Source: an uncultured Pseudomonadales bacterium
GTDB lineage: Bacteria; Pseudomonadota; Gammaproteobacteria; Pseudomonadales; Porticoccaceae
Assembly (NCBI GenBank): GCA_905478725.1
Contig: CAJQJT010000212.1
Span: 1 to 12,031 of the forward strand
DNA length: 12,031 nt
Reading direction: 5' to 3'
In this document: positions 1-7,636 of the stretch, piece after piece
Position numbering within the stretch: position 1 is the first letter of the stretch
Layout: every line of letters begins with the position of its first letter
Translations under genes and position numbers: made by a program
Notes under the pieces: generated by a model
The model's input: only the letters and a program-made list of their open reading frames with translations
What the model was told of the DNA's origin: nothing
Databases searched by the model: none

Positions 1-1
1 C

Positions 2-784
2 AACGATCTCAGTGACTACGGGAAATTTCGTGCCGCCGTAGCCGGCAAACAGCGGGTGCTGGTGATAGGCGCGGGATTAATTGGCGCCGAATACAGTAAT
101 GATTTACTCCAGGCTGGCTTGCAGATTGAAGCTGTGGATCCAATGCCCGGAGTACTTGGAACCCTACTGCCTAAAGAGGCCGCCAAAGGCGTACAAACTG
201 CCTTAGAAAATGCCGGTGCACGCTTCCACTTCGGCACCACCGTGCAACGAATAGAACGTGAAGGAAGCGGTGTAATTGCCCATTTAAACAACGGCGAGAC
301 AGTGCAGGCGGATATTGTGTTGTCGGCGATTGGCGTGCGCGCCAACACCGCACTTGCTGCCGCCGCAGGACTCGAGGTCAACCGAGGCATCTGCACCGAC
401 AGCTACTGCCGCACCAGTGATCCGGATATCTATGCCCTGGGTGATTGCGCCGAGGTTGACGGCCAATTGCTCTACTATGTGGCACCGTTGATGAACTGTG
501 CCCGTCAATTGGCAAAAACCCTAACCGGCGAACCCTCAGCAGTGCACTACAGCATTATGCCGGTGGCGATTAAGACAACGCTGTATCCGGTTATGGTTGT
601 GCCTGCGCCTCGTGACTGTCCAGGTGAATGGCATGTAGATGTCAATTCAGAAGCGGGTTATGCGGGGTACTTTGTGGCTGCGGGCAGCGAAGAAAATAGT
701 TCAGAAAAGGGTTCTGTGAAAGGCTTTGCCCTTACCGGCGATCAAATTAACTTGCGCGAATCTATGATTGCCAAGATGGGGTAA
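2..784 (+). CDS. rubB: Rubredoxin reductase (rubredoxin-NAD+ reductase), 5'-truncated
   Basis: FAD/NAD(P)H oxidoreductase that passes electrons from NAD(P)H to rubredoxin, typically for alkane hydroxylases or other oxygenases; cytoplasmic. The frame is open from base 2, so the gene starts outside the window. The 260 visible residues lack roughly the first 125-130 of a protein usually near 390 aa. Residues 1-14 (NDLSDYGKFRAAVA) match the family's linker before the NAD-binding domain. The second Rossmann motif GAGLIGAE is at visible residues 23-30, and the C-terminal FAD motif (RTSDPDIYALGDCAE) lies near residues 136-150. The tail FALTGDQINLRESM is typical of rubredoxin reductases rather than ferredoxin reductases. 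An internal GTG at 56 is only a valine codon inside the Rossmann fold. The gene converges on the crotonase gene with a 63-bp gap. Family assignment is strong; the partner rubredoxin is not in the window. Confidence 0.85.
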   Translation, partial: NDLSDYGKFRAAVAGKQRVLVIGAGLIGAEYSNDLLQAGLQIEAVDPMPGVLGTLLPKEAAKGVQTALENAGARFHFGTTVQRIEREGSGVIAHLNNGETVQADIVLSAIGVRANTALAAAAGLEVNRGICTDSYCRTSDPDIYALGDCAEVDGQLLYYVAPLMNCARQLAKTLTGEPSAVHYSIMPVAIKTTLYPVMVVPAPRDCPGEWHVDVNSEAGYAGYFVAAGSEENSSEKGSVKGFALTGDQINLRESMIAKMG

Positions 785-794
785 GTTCTAACCG

Positions 795-824
795 ATCGCG
801 CTGTGGGATTGACCGCAGCGCGAT
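795..824. terminator. Stem-loop between convergent genes
   Basis: A perfect 9-bp inverted repeat (ATCGCGCTG at 795-803, CAGCGCGAT at 816-824) with a 12-nt loop sits between the stop of the rubredoxin reductase gene (784) and the stop of the crotonase gene (848). The GC-rich stem fits a bidirectional terminator, but neither strand has a clear T-tract after it, so it may act with Rho or as an mRNA 3'-end stabiliser. Confidence 0.5.
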
Positions 825-847
825 TGAGGAACAGAGGTTAATTGAAG

Positions 848-1597
848 TTAGTTAAACTCCGCATCGCGTTTTTCAACAAAGGCATCTCGGGCTTCCTGAG
901 AGTCCTTATCTTTGTAGGCTTGTAGCGTAAAGCCCTGCTCCCAGCGGTATTTATCCTCAAGATTGCCATCCTCAATACCGGTCAGGGCCTCTTTCGCCAA
1001 CTTGATCATGGCCGGAGATTTTTCGGCGATACTCGCGGCGATGGCCATGGCTCTGTCGCGTAGATCAGCCAGCGGCACCACAGACTCCACCGCACCCAAA
1101 CGGTAAGCCTCCTGAGCATCAATAAACTCGCCGGTAAAATACATATAACGCACTTTTTGCACCGGGAACATGCGCTGTAAATGGGCACCACCACCCAGTG
1201 CACCGCGATCGACTTCTGGTACGCCAAAACGAGCGCATTCCGACGCTACAATAATATCCGCCGCTCCGGCGATGCCAATACCACCGCCGAGAACAAAACC
1301 ATGTAGCGCAACAATCACCGGTTTGGGGTTGCGATGAATTGCCGCAAAGGTGTCGTAGTTGCCTTTGTTAACGCTGAGAATTTTATTGCTGTCCGCAGCT
1401 AGCTCTTTAATATCCACACCAGCGCAAAAGCCGCGACCCTCTGCACGCACCACGATAACGTGGACTTCGTCATCCCGGCCCAGCGTTTCAAGGGATGAGG
1501 CAATGGCGGCCCATTCCGTGCTATCAAAAGCATTGACTGGCGGTTTAGAAAAAATAAGTTCTGCAATATTAGCGTTAACAACAACCGAGAAAGCCAT
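848..1597 (-). CDS. echA20: Crotonase-family ring-D hydrolase, EchA20-like
   Basis: Crotonase-fold enzyme of 249 aa. The sequence shows a crotonase oxyanion-hole region (GRGFCAGVDIKEL near 55-66; GGGIGIA 104-110). In enoyl-CoA hydratases the first catalytic Glu lies at the position of Gly108 here, while the second is kept as Glu128 in FGVPEV. From memory, the segments RAEGRGF-AGVDIKE, GGGIG, PEV-RGALG--HL and YR-EQGFT closely match M. tuberculosis EchA20 (Rv3550), which opens steroid ring D of an indane-dione CoA thioester by hydrolysis rather than hydrating an enoyl-CoA. The start at 1597 was chosen because AGGA lies upstream and MAFSVVVN begins the fold; the frame could extend to 1663 but would then overlap the upstream gene. 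It lies 4 bp after the IpdC-like gene, so the two are probably cotranscribed. The hydrolase role is inferred from similarity and context. Confidence 0.82.
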   Translation of the reverse strand: MAFSVVVNANIAELIFSKPPVNAFDSTEWAAIASSLETLGRDDEVHVIVVRAEGRGFCAGVDIKELAADSNKILSVNKGNYDTFAAIHRNPKPVIVALHGFVLGGGIGIAGAADIIVASECARFGVPEVDRGALGGGAHLQRMFPVQKVRYMYFTGEFIDAQEAYRLGAVESVVPLADLRDRAMAIAASIAEKSPAMIKLAKEALTGIEDGNLEDKYRWEQGFTLQAYKDKDSQEARDAFVEKRDAEFN

Positions 1598-1601
1598 GGG
1601 T

Positions 1602-2705
1602 TTAATCCTGTGTTGGGTTGAGAGTGGTGGGAGCAGCAGAGGCCAGGGTCGATAGCCCAGCAAGTGCCGCTAGCTCAGCAATAGCCTGGTCGGCTTCAGC
1701 AACAATCGATGCAATCAGCGCCTCGACAGTCGGCTGGTCGGAAATAATGCCGGCCACCTGACCACTGGGCAAAATGCCGCGGTCCGGATGCCCGTTGACC
1801 ATCGCCTCTTGAATCATCATTGGCGCATTGGCTGCCATTAACGTCTGCGCCCAGCTCAGGTCACCGGTGCGGCTGATCGCCCAGGCTGACTTGAGGCTGG
1901 ATAGCAATGACGCGTTGGCACCCGAGGAAAAGGCCAGACCATTTTTTACCGCCAACAGCCACATACCCAAAGTCGAGGTGTGATTTAGTTTATCGAGACA
2001 GGGGTTATCGATCATGCGCTGGGGTAGACCGTCGAGTTTGGTACTGATTTGGATTTGCTCGGGCGCGGCATGCATATAGTTGGCTTTGGTCAATGCTGGC
2101 ACTGGCGACTCTTCTGTCATCAAAAACCGCGTTCCCATGGCAATGCCATCTGCACCCATCGCCAGAGCCGCCACCAATCCGCGACCATCGCGATAGCCAC
2201 CCGCAGCTATCACCGGAACCTGCACCTTGGCCAGCACATCTGGCAGTAGTATTGTCGAGGCCACAGCGCCTGTATGTCCGCCACCCTCACTGCCCTGGAC
2301 GACAACCGCATCGGCACCCAAAGTCACCGCTTTAACCGCATGTTTTGTGGCTCCCACTGTGGGAATGCAAACAATACCAGCGGCCTTCAGCTTTTCGATC
2401 AGAGCCGGGACCGGCGAGCGACTATAACTCACTGCGCGCACCCCGTATTTCACACAGAGATCAACAATGTCTGGGGCCTGTGCCATATACATATGAAAGT
2501 TCACACCAAAGGGACCATCGGTGAGGGCTTTAATTTCAAGAATACCCTCCTCAACTTCTTTAGCCGTCATCACGGCACCGGCCAAAAATCCGAAGCCACC
2601 TGCACTAGTTGTCGCAGCGACCAATTTGGCATCAGCCACCCAGCCCATAGCCGTTTGGATAATCGGATAACGGCAGCCGAGCATATGAGTTAAACGTGTT
2701 TGCAT
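1602..2705 (-). CDS. ipdC: Nitronate monooxygenase-family flavoprotein, IpdC-like
   Basis: FMN-dependent TIM-barrel protein of 367 aa in the nitronate monooxygenase (2-nitropropane dioxygenase) family. Visible landmarks are the N-terminal YPIIQTAMGWVA segment, QGSEGGGHTG near 138-147, and the phosphate-binding segment AAGGYRDGRGLVAALAMGADG with MGTRF after it. In actinobacterial steroid degradation the family member IpdC acts on a hydroxylated indanone-carboxyl-CoA before ring-D opening by EchA20. Direct coupling to an EchA20-like gene here (4-bp gap) argues for that role rather than nitroalkane detoxification. Start: ATG at 2705 with AGGA eight bases upstream. The last 20 or so residues are Ala/Thr-rich and probably disordered. 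It is the first gene of the leftward unit and faces the divergent promoter region. The ipdA/ipdB genes that sit between these two in mycobacteria are absent. The family is sure; the IpdC assignment is moderate. Confidence 0.75.
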   Translation of the reverse strand: MQTRLTHMLGCRYPIIQTAMGWVADAKLVAATTSAGGFGFLAGAVMTAKEVEEGILEIKALTDGPFGVNFHMYMAQAPDIVDLCVKYGVRAVSYSRSPVPALIEKLKAAGIVCIPTVGATKHAVKAVTLGADAVVVQGSEGGGHTGAVASTILLPDVLAKVQVPVIAAGGYRDGRGLVAALAMGADGIAMGTRFLMTEESPVPALTKANYMHAAPEQIQISTKLDGLPQRMIDNPCLDKLNHTSTLGMWLLAVKNGLAFSSGANASLLSSLKSAWAISRTGDLSWAQTLMAANAPMMIQEAMVNGHPDRGILPSGQVAGIISDQPTVEALIASIVAEADQAIAELAALAGLSTLASAAPTTLNPTQD

Positions 2706-2810
2706 AGGTCGTTTCCTGTAGTCTCAAGAAACCTATTATTGCGCGATTTATTTACCGCGTCTGTATTTGCCTACCTATTGGCATAGTGCATCTGGACGAT
2801 ACAGCAGCGC

Positions 2811-2838
2811 AAAAAACATTTGTCCTGAAATGTTTTTT
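2811..2838. promoter_or_regulatory. Perfect 11+11-bp inverted repeat, candidate operator
   Basis: AAAAAACATTT (2811-2821), GTCCTG spacer, AAATGTTTTTT (2828-2838): both arms match exactly. Its dyad core ACATTT-N6-AAATGT has the size of a TetR-family operator, and it covers the predicted -35 and part of the spacer of the rightward promoter. The A/T-only character makes it a poor RNA terminator. The TetR gene at 4618 is the obvious candidate ligand, but no second copy was seen in the window to confirm the motif. Confidence 0.55.
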
Positions 2839-2848
2839 TCTGGATACT
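2820..2848 (+). promoter_or_regulatory. Candidate sigma70 promoter for the rightward operon
   Basis: TTGTCC (2820-2825) and GATACT (2843-2848) are separated by exactly 17 bp; each matches the consensus hexamer at four of six positions. Transcription would begin near 2855, leaving a leader of about 70 nt before the ATG at 2928. The -35 lies inside the inverted repeat, so repressor binding would block it. The match is modest and chance occurrence is possible. Confidence 0.4.
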
Positions 2849-2927
2849 TTTAGGAAGTCAGCCGGCCTCTGCAGTGTTTGTATTGCAGCGCCGCCAAATA
2901 ATAAAAAGCTCTTAAGAGATCACAACT

Positions 2928-4631
2928 ATGTCAGCGTCGAGTGCCCCCTACCACAGTGCCGTAAGTCAACTGACCTCGACCGGCGCACCCTTTGAGATCG
3001 TCGACTCTGTGCGCAACGGCACCGCTATGAAAGCCTATAAAAATGCCGCGCAAAACCTCTTAGCTGTAGTCAACGAAGGACGTCAGTTTGGCAATGCGCC
3101 CTTTGTTACCTACGAGGATAAAACCCACAGCTTTGCGGATTTTTTTGACCAGGTAGACAGGCTGCGCAGCACATTGATCAATCAACAGCAGATCCAAAAA
3201 GGTGACAAAATTGCCATCGCTATGCGCAACTGCCCGGAGTGGATGATTGCCTTTGTCGCCATTCTCGGCTGCGGCGCCGTCGCCGTGCCTCTCAACAGTT
3301 GGGGGCGCGAAGAAGAACTCAGTCAGGGATTAGATGACAGTGAAGCCAAACTGGTGATCTGTGACTGGCCGCGCTATCAATTTATCGAACCAAAGTTACC
3401 CGGTGTAAGCGCAATTGTTGTGGAGCCCAAGGGCGAGTGCATGCCAGGAGCCAGCCTCTGGCAACTGGGTGACAGCGCCAATAACAGCGCACCTGAGGTA
3501 GCATCAAATCCCGAAGACCCAGCGATCATGCTGTTTACCTCCGGCACATCGGGACGCCCCAAAGGGGTTCTCTTTGACAATTTTAGCGCCTGCCAAGCAC
3601 TGTTTAATATTGAGTTTATCGGTGCCTCCACCTATATGACCAATTCTGACGCCATGACCCAGCATCTGGCGTCGGGGGTTGCCCCAAAAACTCTGCTCAG
3701 TGTGCCGCTTTTCCATATCAGCGGTCTGTACTCGCAGTTTTTGCTCAATCTGAAATACGGCCGTGCCATTCATCTTATGTACAAATGGAATGTCGACGAA
3801 GCCTATCGCCTTATCGAAGATGAGGGCATTACTGTGCTGATGGGCGCACCGACCATGTTGCTGGATTTGCTGCAGCACCCGGATATAGACAAACTTGATC
3901 TCAGTCGTATTAGCAACATCAGTGCCGGTGGCGCAGCAACCCCCTCCGCGCTTGCCGATCTCTATAAAAGCAAACTTCCGAAATCAATGCCTGGTGCTGG
4001 GTGGGGTCTCACAGAGACTGGCGGTACCGGCGCAGCTTTCACTGGCGCGTTAATGAGTCAGTTTCCCGGCACCGCGGGTTTTCTCAGCCCGATTATCGAA
4101 AGTAGTTTTCGCGACGAAGCCGGTCAACCGTTAGCCGATGGCGAGCCAGGGGAGATTTGGATTAAGTCGCCTACCTGTATTCAATCCTATTTTTGCGGTG
4201 ACAACTCTGGGAGTGACTTTGCCGAGGGTTGGTTTAAAACCGGCGATGTCGGTTATCTCAATGACGAAGGCATACTGGTTATCTGCGATCGGGTAAAAGA
4301 TATGATTATTCGCGGTGGCGAAAATATTTATCCCGCCGAAATTGAAAACTGCCTGCTGTCTCTCGACGGCTGCCAAGAAGTCGCTGTTTTTGGATTACCC
4401 AGCGAGCGTTTTGGTGAAGAAGTGGCCGCAACCCTTGTCTGTAACACAGTGACATCTCTCACTATCGCAGATATACAGGCCCATTGCAGCGCGCAGCTGG
4501 CCGCCTTTAAGGTGCCACAGCATATTTACATCAGTACTCAAACTCTGCCGCGCAATGCCACCAAAAAGCCACTTAAGAAACAGATTAAACAGCAGTTTAT
4601 CGATCGCCACGGCGCCAATGCAGATAGCTGA
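2928..4631 (+). CDS. Acyl-CoA synthetase (class I adenylate-forming enzyme)
   Basis: Activates a carboxylic acid to its CoA thioester through an acyl-adenylate; 567 aa, cytoplasmic. All core motifs are present: the ATP/Mg P-loop TSGTSGRPKG at 204-213, GWGLTETG at 358-365, GWFKTGD, then DRVKDMIIRGGENIYPAEIE starting at 454. The C-terminal lysine motif reads RNATKKPLKK from 542, with Lys in place of the usual Gly before catalytic Lys547. Start: ATG 2928 with a purine-rich AAGAGA upstream. The first 35 residues precede the conserved fold, so ATG 3027 is an alternative. It is the first gene of the rightward unit and its end overlaps tetR by 14 nt. By context it should activate a steroid-derived acid (HIP, as FadD3 does, or a side-chain carboxylate, as FadD17/FadD19 do). 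It is not a close match to my recollection of FadD3, so no symbol is given. Confidence 0.9.
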   Translation: MSASSAPYHSAVSQLTSTGAPFEIVDSVRNGTAMKAYKNAAQNLLAVVNEGRQFGNAPFVTYEDKTHSFADFFDQVDRLRSTLINQQQIQKGDKIAIAMRNCPEWMIAFVAILGCGAVAVPLNSWGREEELSQGLDDSEAKLVICDWPRYQFIEPKLPGVSAIVVEPKGECMPGASLWQLGDSANNSAPEVASNPEDPAIMLFTSGTSGRPKGVLFDNFSACQALFNIEFIGASTYMTNSDAMTQHLASGVAPKTLLSVPLFHISGLYSQFLLNLKYGRAIHLMYKWNVDEAYRLIEDEGITVLMGAPTMLLDLLQHPDIDKLDLSRISNISAGGAATPSALADLYKSKLPKSMPGAGWGLTETGGTGAAFTGALMSQFPGTAGFLSPIIESSFRDEAGQPLADGEPGEIWIKSPTCIQSYFCGDNSGSDFAEGWFKTGDVGYLNDEGILVICDRVKDMIIRGGENIYPAEIENCLLSLDGCQEVAVFGLPSERFGEEVAATLVCNTVTSLTIADIQAHCSAQLAAFKVPQHIYISTQTLPRNATKKPLKKQIKQQFIDRHGANADS

Positions 4632-5280
4632 AGGAATTCCTATCCCGGAGGATAGGCGCGGTAACTCGCTGCAGGCGCAAAAGGCCAGAGCGACCCGAGA
4701 TAAAATTATTCATGCGGTTGTCAGCATCATCAAAGAGTCGGGGCTCAGTGCCGCATCTGCCAGCGCCATTACCGCCCGAGCAGGCATTACCTGGGGTGCA
4801 GTGCAGCATCATTTCGGTGGTAAAAACGAAATACTTCAGGCTATTTTAGAACGTGCCTATAGAGTCTATCTCGAGCGTATCAATAGTCCAGCTCTGCATC
4901 GAGGTGATTTAGGGGCACGCATAGATTGTTATATAGATATTATTTGGACGCACTACAAAAGCGACCTGTATTTTGCCTTTCAAGAGATATTGATGGCCCA
5001 CCGCGATACCGAAATGGCCCTCGATCTGCATAATTTTAGGCCCGCAGAGGCCAGCGCCCTAAACCTTGAATGGCTGGAGAACTTTTTTCATAAAAATGAG
5101 CAAAACCAACAAACCATTAGCCAGGCGATCCGCTTTGCTCACCGATTTTTAGCCGGCTTTGCCGTCGACTGCACACTGGCGCCAAAGATGCCCTTTGAGC
5201 AGCAGCATCTGGCCAGCCTCAAAGGCTTGCTCAGGGCGCAATTGGTCGACCAGAACAACCGAATTGAAATACCTAACTAG
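4618..5280 (+). CDS. TetR-family transcriptional regulator
   Basis: Predicted DNA-binding repressor of 220 aa. The N-terminal helix-turn-helix spans roughly residues 22-70 (KARATRDKIIHAVV, then ITARAGITWGAVQHHFGGKNEIL); the rest is an all-helical ligand/dimer domain. Its position inside the operon suggests autoregulation and control of the CoA pathway, like KstR2, which answers a steroid ring C/D CoA thioester in actinobacteria. That parallel is from context only. The start at ATG 4618 overlaps the last 14 nt of the synthetase gene and has no clear Shine-Dalgarno sequence, so translation is probably coupled to the preceding stop. The in-frame ATG at 4555 would add 21 residues inside the synthetase coding region and is also without a ribosome site. 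A strong 18-nt hairpin lies just after the start. Confidence 0.88.
   Translation: MQIAEGIPIPEDRRGNSLQAQKARATRDKIIHAVVSIIKESGLSAASASAITARAGITWGAVQHHFGGKNEILQAILERAYRVYLERINSPALHRGDLGARIDCYIDIIWTHYKSDLYFAFQEILMAHRDTEMALDLHNFRPAEASALNLEWLENFFHKNEQNQQTISQAIRFAHRFLAGFAVDCTLAPKMPFEQQHLASLKGLLRAQLVDQNNRIEIPN
4639..4656 (+). repeat. 7-bp perfect hairpin at the start of the TetR gene
   Basis: CCTATCC (4639-4645), CGGA loop, GGATAGG (4650-4656), immediately after the synthetase stop codon and within codons 8-13 of tetR. An 8-bp palindrome, GGAATTCC (4633-4640), overlaps its left arm. The loop and right arm include GGAGG (4647-4651), a Shine-Dalgarno-like string, but no ATG, GTG or TTG follows at a proper distance. 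It could tune tetR translation or attenuate transcription. Confidence 0.5.
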
Positions 5281-5288
5281 GAGTTACT

Positions 5289-6479
5289 ATGTCCCCTATT
5301 GATGAGTTCCGACAGCAGACCCGTGCTTGGTTGGAGGAAAACTGCCCAGCATCACAGCGCCGTCCGGTGGTTAAAGACGAACAGATATGGGCTGGCCGCG
5401 ACCGCGTGTTTGCCACCCCAGACGCAAAGCTGTGGTTTGAACGCATGCGCGACAAAGGCTGGACCGCACCCACATGGCCAACAGAATATGGCGGTGGCGG
5501 CTTAAGTAGTGATGAGGAAAAAGTCTTAGAGAAAGAAATGGCGCGCTTGAATTGCCGCCCTGCGCTCTATGATCTCGGGCTTTGGATGCTTGGCCCCGCG
5601 CTGTTAGTGCACGGCAACGAGGCGCAAAAACAAGAGCACATTAGCAAGATTGTCCGCGGCGATATCCGCTGGGCACAGGGTTATTCTGAACCTGCTGCCG
5701 GTTCAGATCTGGCCAGCTTAAAAACCCGGGCCGAGGATATGGGCGACCATTTCTTGGTCAATGGTACAAAAATATGGACCACTCAGGCGGACAAAGCAGA
5801 CTGGATTTTCGCCCTAGTGCGCACTGACTCTAGCGGCACCAAGCACCAAGGCATCAGCTTTATATTGATCGATATGCGCTCTGCCGGTGTATCGACTACA
5901 CCGATCGAACTGATCAGCGGTGACTCTGAGTTTTGCCAAACCTTTTTTGATGATGTGAAAGTCCCCAAAGAAAATATTGTCGGGGAGCTCAATAACGGCT
6001 GGGCAGTAGCCAAAGAATTGCTCAAGCACGAGCGCAAACTGATGGCCACCATGGAATCAATTGTTCAGCGCGAAGATGAAAGTCTGGTGGAGCTAGCCAC
6101 CGAATATATTGGTATGGACGAGAGCGGCAAACTCAATGACAGCACTATACGCTCACGTATCACCGACCAACTGATGACTGCCGATGCGCTGGAGTATCTC
6201 AACGAACGCCTGTTTTTTCAATACCGCAGTAAGCAGGTCGACTCCGGCTTACCTCTGACCATAAAGTATTTAGGCACCAATGCGATACAGCAAAAAGACG
6301 AGCTGCTACTGGAGATTCTCGGCAATCATGGCCTTAGCTGGCAGGAGCAGAGCCATACCCCCCGAGAACACAATATTGTGCAAAATTGGGCCTATAACAA
6401 AGCTCATACCATCGCCGGTGGCACCTCTGAAATTCAACTAAATATTATTGCCAAGCGCGCGCTCGGCCTACCCGCCTAG
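5289..6479 (+). CDS. Acyl-CoA dehydrogenase, catalytic subunit of a heteromer
   Basis: 396-aa acyl-CoA dehydrogenase fold that should form the alpha,beta double bond in a CoA thioester and pass electrons from FAD to ETF. The N-terminal helical domain is followed by the substrate/FAD beta-barrel segment (YSEPAAGSDLASLKT, then NGTKIWTTQADKADW). The catalytic base appears to be Glu248 in HERKLMA, the position used by LCAD/isovaleryl-CoA dehydrogenases and by FadE26. At the MCAD-type position the usual Glu is Gly377 (IAGGTSEIQ). The FAD-contacting Arg segment (R-x-Q-F-G) and the HGGxG loop of homotetrameric enzymes are missing or changed. These losses are complemented by the next gene. It starts at ATG 5289, 8 bp after tetR, with a clear AGGAG. 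It is probably the alpha subunit of a FadE alpha2beta2 complex acting on a steroid CoA ester; which FadE pair it corresponds to is open. Confidence 0.88.
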   Translation: MSPIDEFRQQTRAWLEENCPASQRRPVVKDEQIWAGRDRVFATPDAKLWFERMRDKGWTAPTWPTEYGGGGLSSDEEKVLEKEMARLNCRPALYDLGLWMLGPALLVHGNEAQKQEHISKIVRGDIRWAQGYSEPAAGSDLASLKTRAEDMGDHFLVNGTKIWTTQADKADWIFALVRTDSSGTKHQGISFILIDMRSAGVSTTPIELISGDSEFCQTFFDDVKVPKENIVGELNNGWAVAKELLKHERKLMATMESIVQREDESLVELATEYIGMDESGKLNDSTIRSRITDQLMTADALEYLNERLFFQYRSKQVDSGLPLTIKYLGTNAIQQKDELLLEILGNHGLSWQEQSHTPREHNIVQNWAYNKAHTIAGGTSEIQLNIIAKRALGLPA

Positions 6480-6498
6480 GCGAAAAAGGATCACAACC

Positions 6499-7617
6499 AT
6501 GGTTTTAAATGAAGAACAGCGCTTACTCCACAGCACCATTCGCGATTTTTTAAGTCAGCGTGCCCCCGTCGCCGCACTGCGTGAGTTGCGCGACAACGGC
6601 AACCCCCAGGGCTTTGATAGCGATCTCTGGAATGAGCTGATTGAACTCGGGGTATCCTCCATTGTCCTCAGTGAAGAACAGGGTGGTTTGGGATTCGGCT
6701 GGATGGGTCTGGGTGCAGTTATGGAAGAGATAGGTCGGCATCTCACCGCTACACCAATGCTCTCGAGCATTGTGATTGGCGCGGCACTGGTTGAAGCAGC
6801 AGCAGACCACCACAGCAACGATTTGCTACCAGATGTCGTCGCCGGAACCCGCAACCTCGCCTTTGCCTGCGACGAGGGTCTGCGCTACAACCCAGGGGCA
6901 ACCGCCGCAGCCTTGGACAATGGCCTGTTGCAGGGTGAAAAAACCTTTGTTATCAACGGTCCTGGTGCCACAGATTTTCTGGTTCTTGCCCGCACTGTCG
7001 CGGACTCCAAGGGCACTGACGGACTCACGTTGATTGTTGTACCGCGAGACACTGCCGGAGTCACTGTCAACCCCATCCACAGTGCCGATGGCCACAGCTT
7101 TGCCCGGGTCAACTTTAATCAGGTAGCGGTTGATCAGCAACAGATTGTCGGCGTCCCCGACAGAGCCTGGGACTTTGTCTCCCCGGTCCTAGATCGCGCC
7201 ACATTGGCACTGGCAGCAGAAATGCTCGGCGGTGCACGAGAGTTGCTAGAGAGAACCCTTGCCTACCTCAATGATCGTGAACAGTTTGATGTCAAGATTG
7301 GTAGCTTTCAGGCGCTGCAGCATCGTTGCGCACAGTTATTTTGCCAATTAGAGTTAGCTCAAAGTGTTGTCTACAAAGGTTTGTCCGCCATAGATCAGGG
7401 CCAACAGGACCTTGCCAAATTGGCCAGCCACGCAAAAGTGTTGGCCATCGACTGCTACCAAAAAATGAGCAATGAAGCAGTGCAAATGCACGGCGGCATG
7501 GGTATTACCGACGAAGTCGATATAGGCCTATTCCTCAAGCGCTCGCGGGTGTGTAATCAGATACTGGGGGACAGTAGCTTTCACCGTGAGCGTTTCGCCA
7601 CGCTCTGTGGTTATTAG
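6499..7617 (+). CDS. Acyl-CoA dehydrogenase, non-catalytic FAD-binding partner subunit
   Basis: 372-aa acyl-CoA dehydrogenase homologue that lacks a catalytic glutamate at both known positions: Asp232 (LDRATLA) replaces the LCAD-type Glu, and the MCAD-type site reads LGDSSFHRE. It retains what the preceding subunit lost: Arg260 in DREQFDVKIGSFQ and the FAD-ribityl/ADP segment QMHGGMG at 329-335. The middle beta domain is degenerate (no SEPxxGSD motif). This is the beta-subunit pattern of the steroid FadE heteromers (such as FadE27 or FadE29), where two FADs sit at the alpha/beta interfaces. The start at ATG 6499 has AAGGA upstream; an upstream in-frame start at 6448 would overlap the alpha gene. 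The gap from the alpha gene is 19 bp, consistent with stoichiometric coexpression. Confidence 0.87.
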   Translation: MVLNEEQRLLHSTIRDFLSQRAPVAALRELRDNGNPQGFDSDLWNELIELGVSSIVLSEEQGGLGFGWMGLGAVMEEIGRHLTATPMLSSIVIGAALVEAAADHHSNDLLPDVVAGTRNLAFACDEGLRYNPGATAAALDNGLLQGEKTFVINGPGATDFLVLARTVADSKGTDGLTLIVVPRDTAGVTVNPIHSADGHSFARVNFNQVAVDQQQIVGVPDRAWDFVSPVLDRATLALAAEMLGGARELLERTLAYLNDREQFDVKIGSFQALQHRCAQLFCQLELAQSVVYKGLSAIDQGQQDLAKLASHAKVLAIDCYQKMSNEAVQMHGGMGITDEVDIGLFLKRSRVCNQILGDSSFHRERFATLCGY

Positions 7618-7636
7618 CTGTGCGGCAACTAACTAA

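Larger units (their letters stand above)
2706..2927. promoter_or_regulatory. Divergent promoter region of the catabolic cluster
   Basis: This 222-bp gap separates the leftward ipdC-echA20 unit from the rightward synthetase unit and must hold promoters for both. It contains the 28-bp inverted repeat and the rightward promoter candidate listed separately. It also holds two weaker inverted repeats: TGCC/GGCA around 2768-2783, and CTGCA (2869-2873) with TGCAG (2884-2888) in the probable 5' leader. I found no convincing leftward -35/-10 pair. A short frame at 2786-2995 runs through it but overlaps the synthetase start and resembles nothing. Confidence 0.7.

Noticed and set aside
56..58. GTG as the start of the first gene
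   Set aside because: The frame is open upstream with conserved rubredoxin reductase residues, and the GTG encodes a valine inside the Rossmann strand.
1598..1663. 22-residue N-terminal extension of the crotonase
   Set aside because: It would overlap the IpdC-like gene end and lacks family similarity; MAFSVVVN at 1597 follows an AGGA.
2274..2693. 139-aa plus-strand frame opposite the IpdC-like gene
   Set aside because: It is the antisense shadow of a well-supported flavoprotein gene.
2786..2995. Small plus-strand frame in the divergent promoter region
   Set aside because: It runs over the synthetase start, has no ribosome site and resembles no protein; the region fits regulatory DNA.
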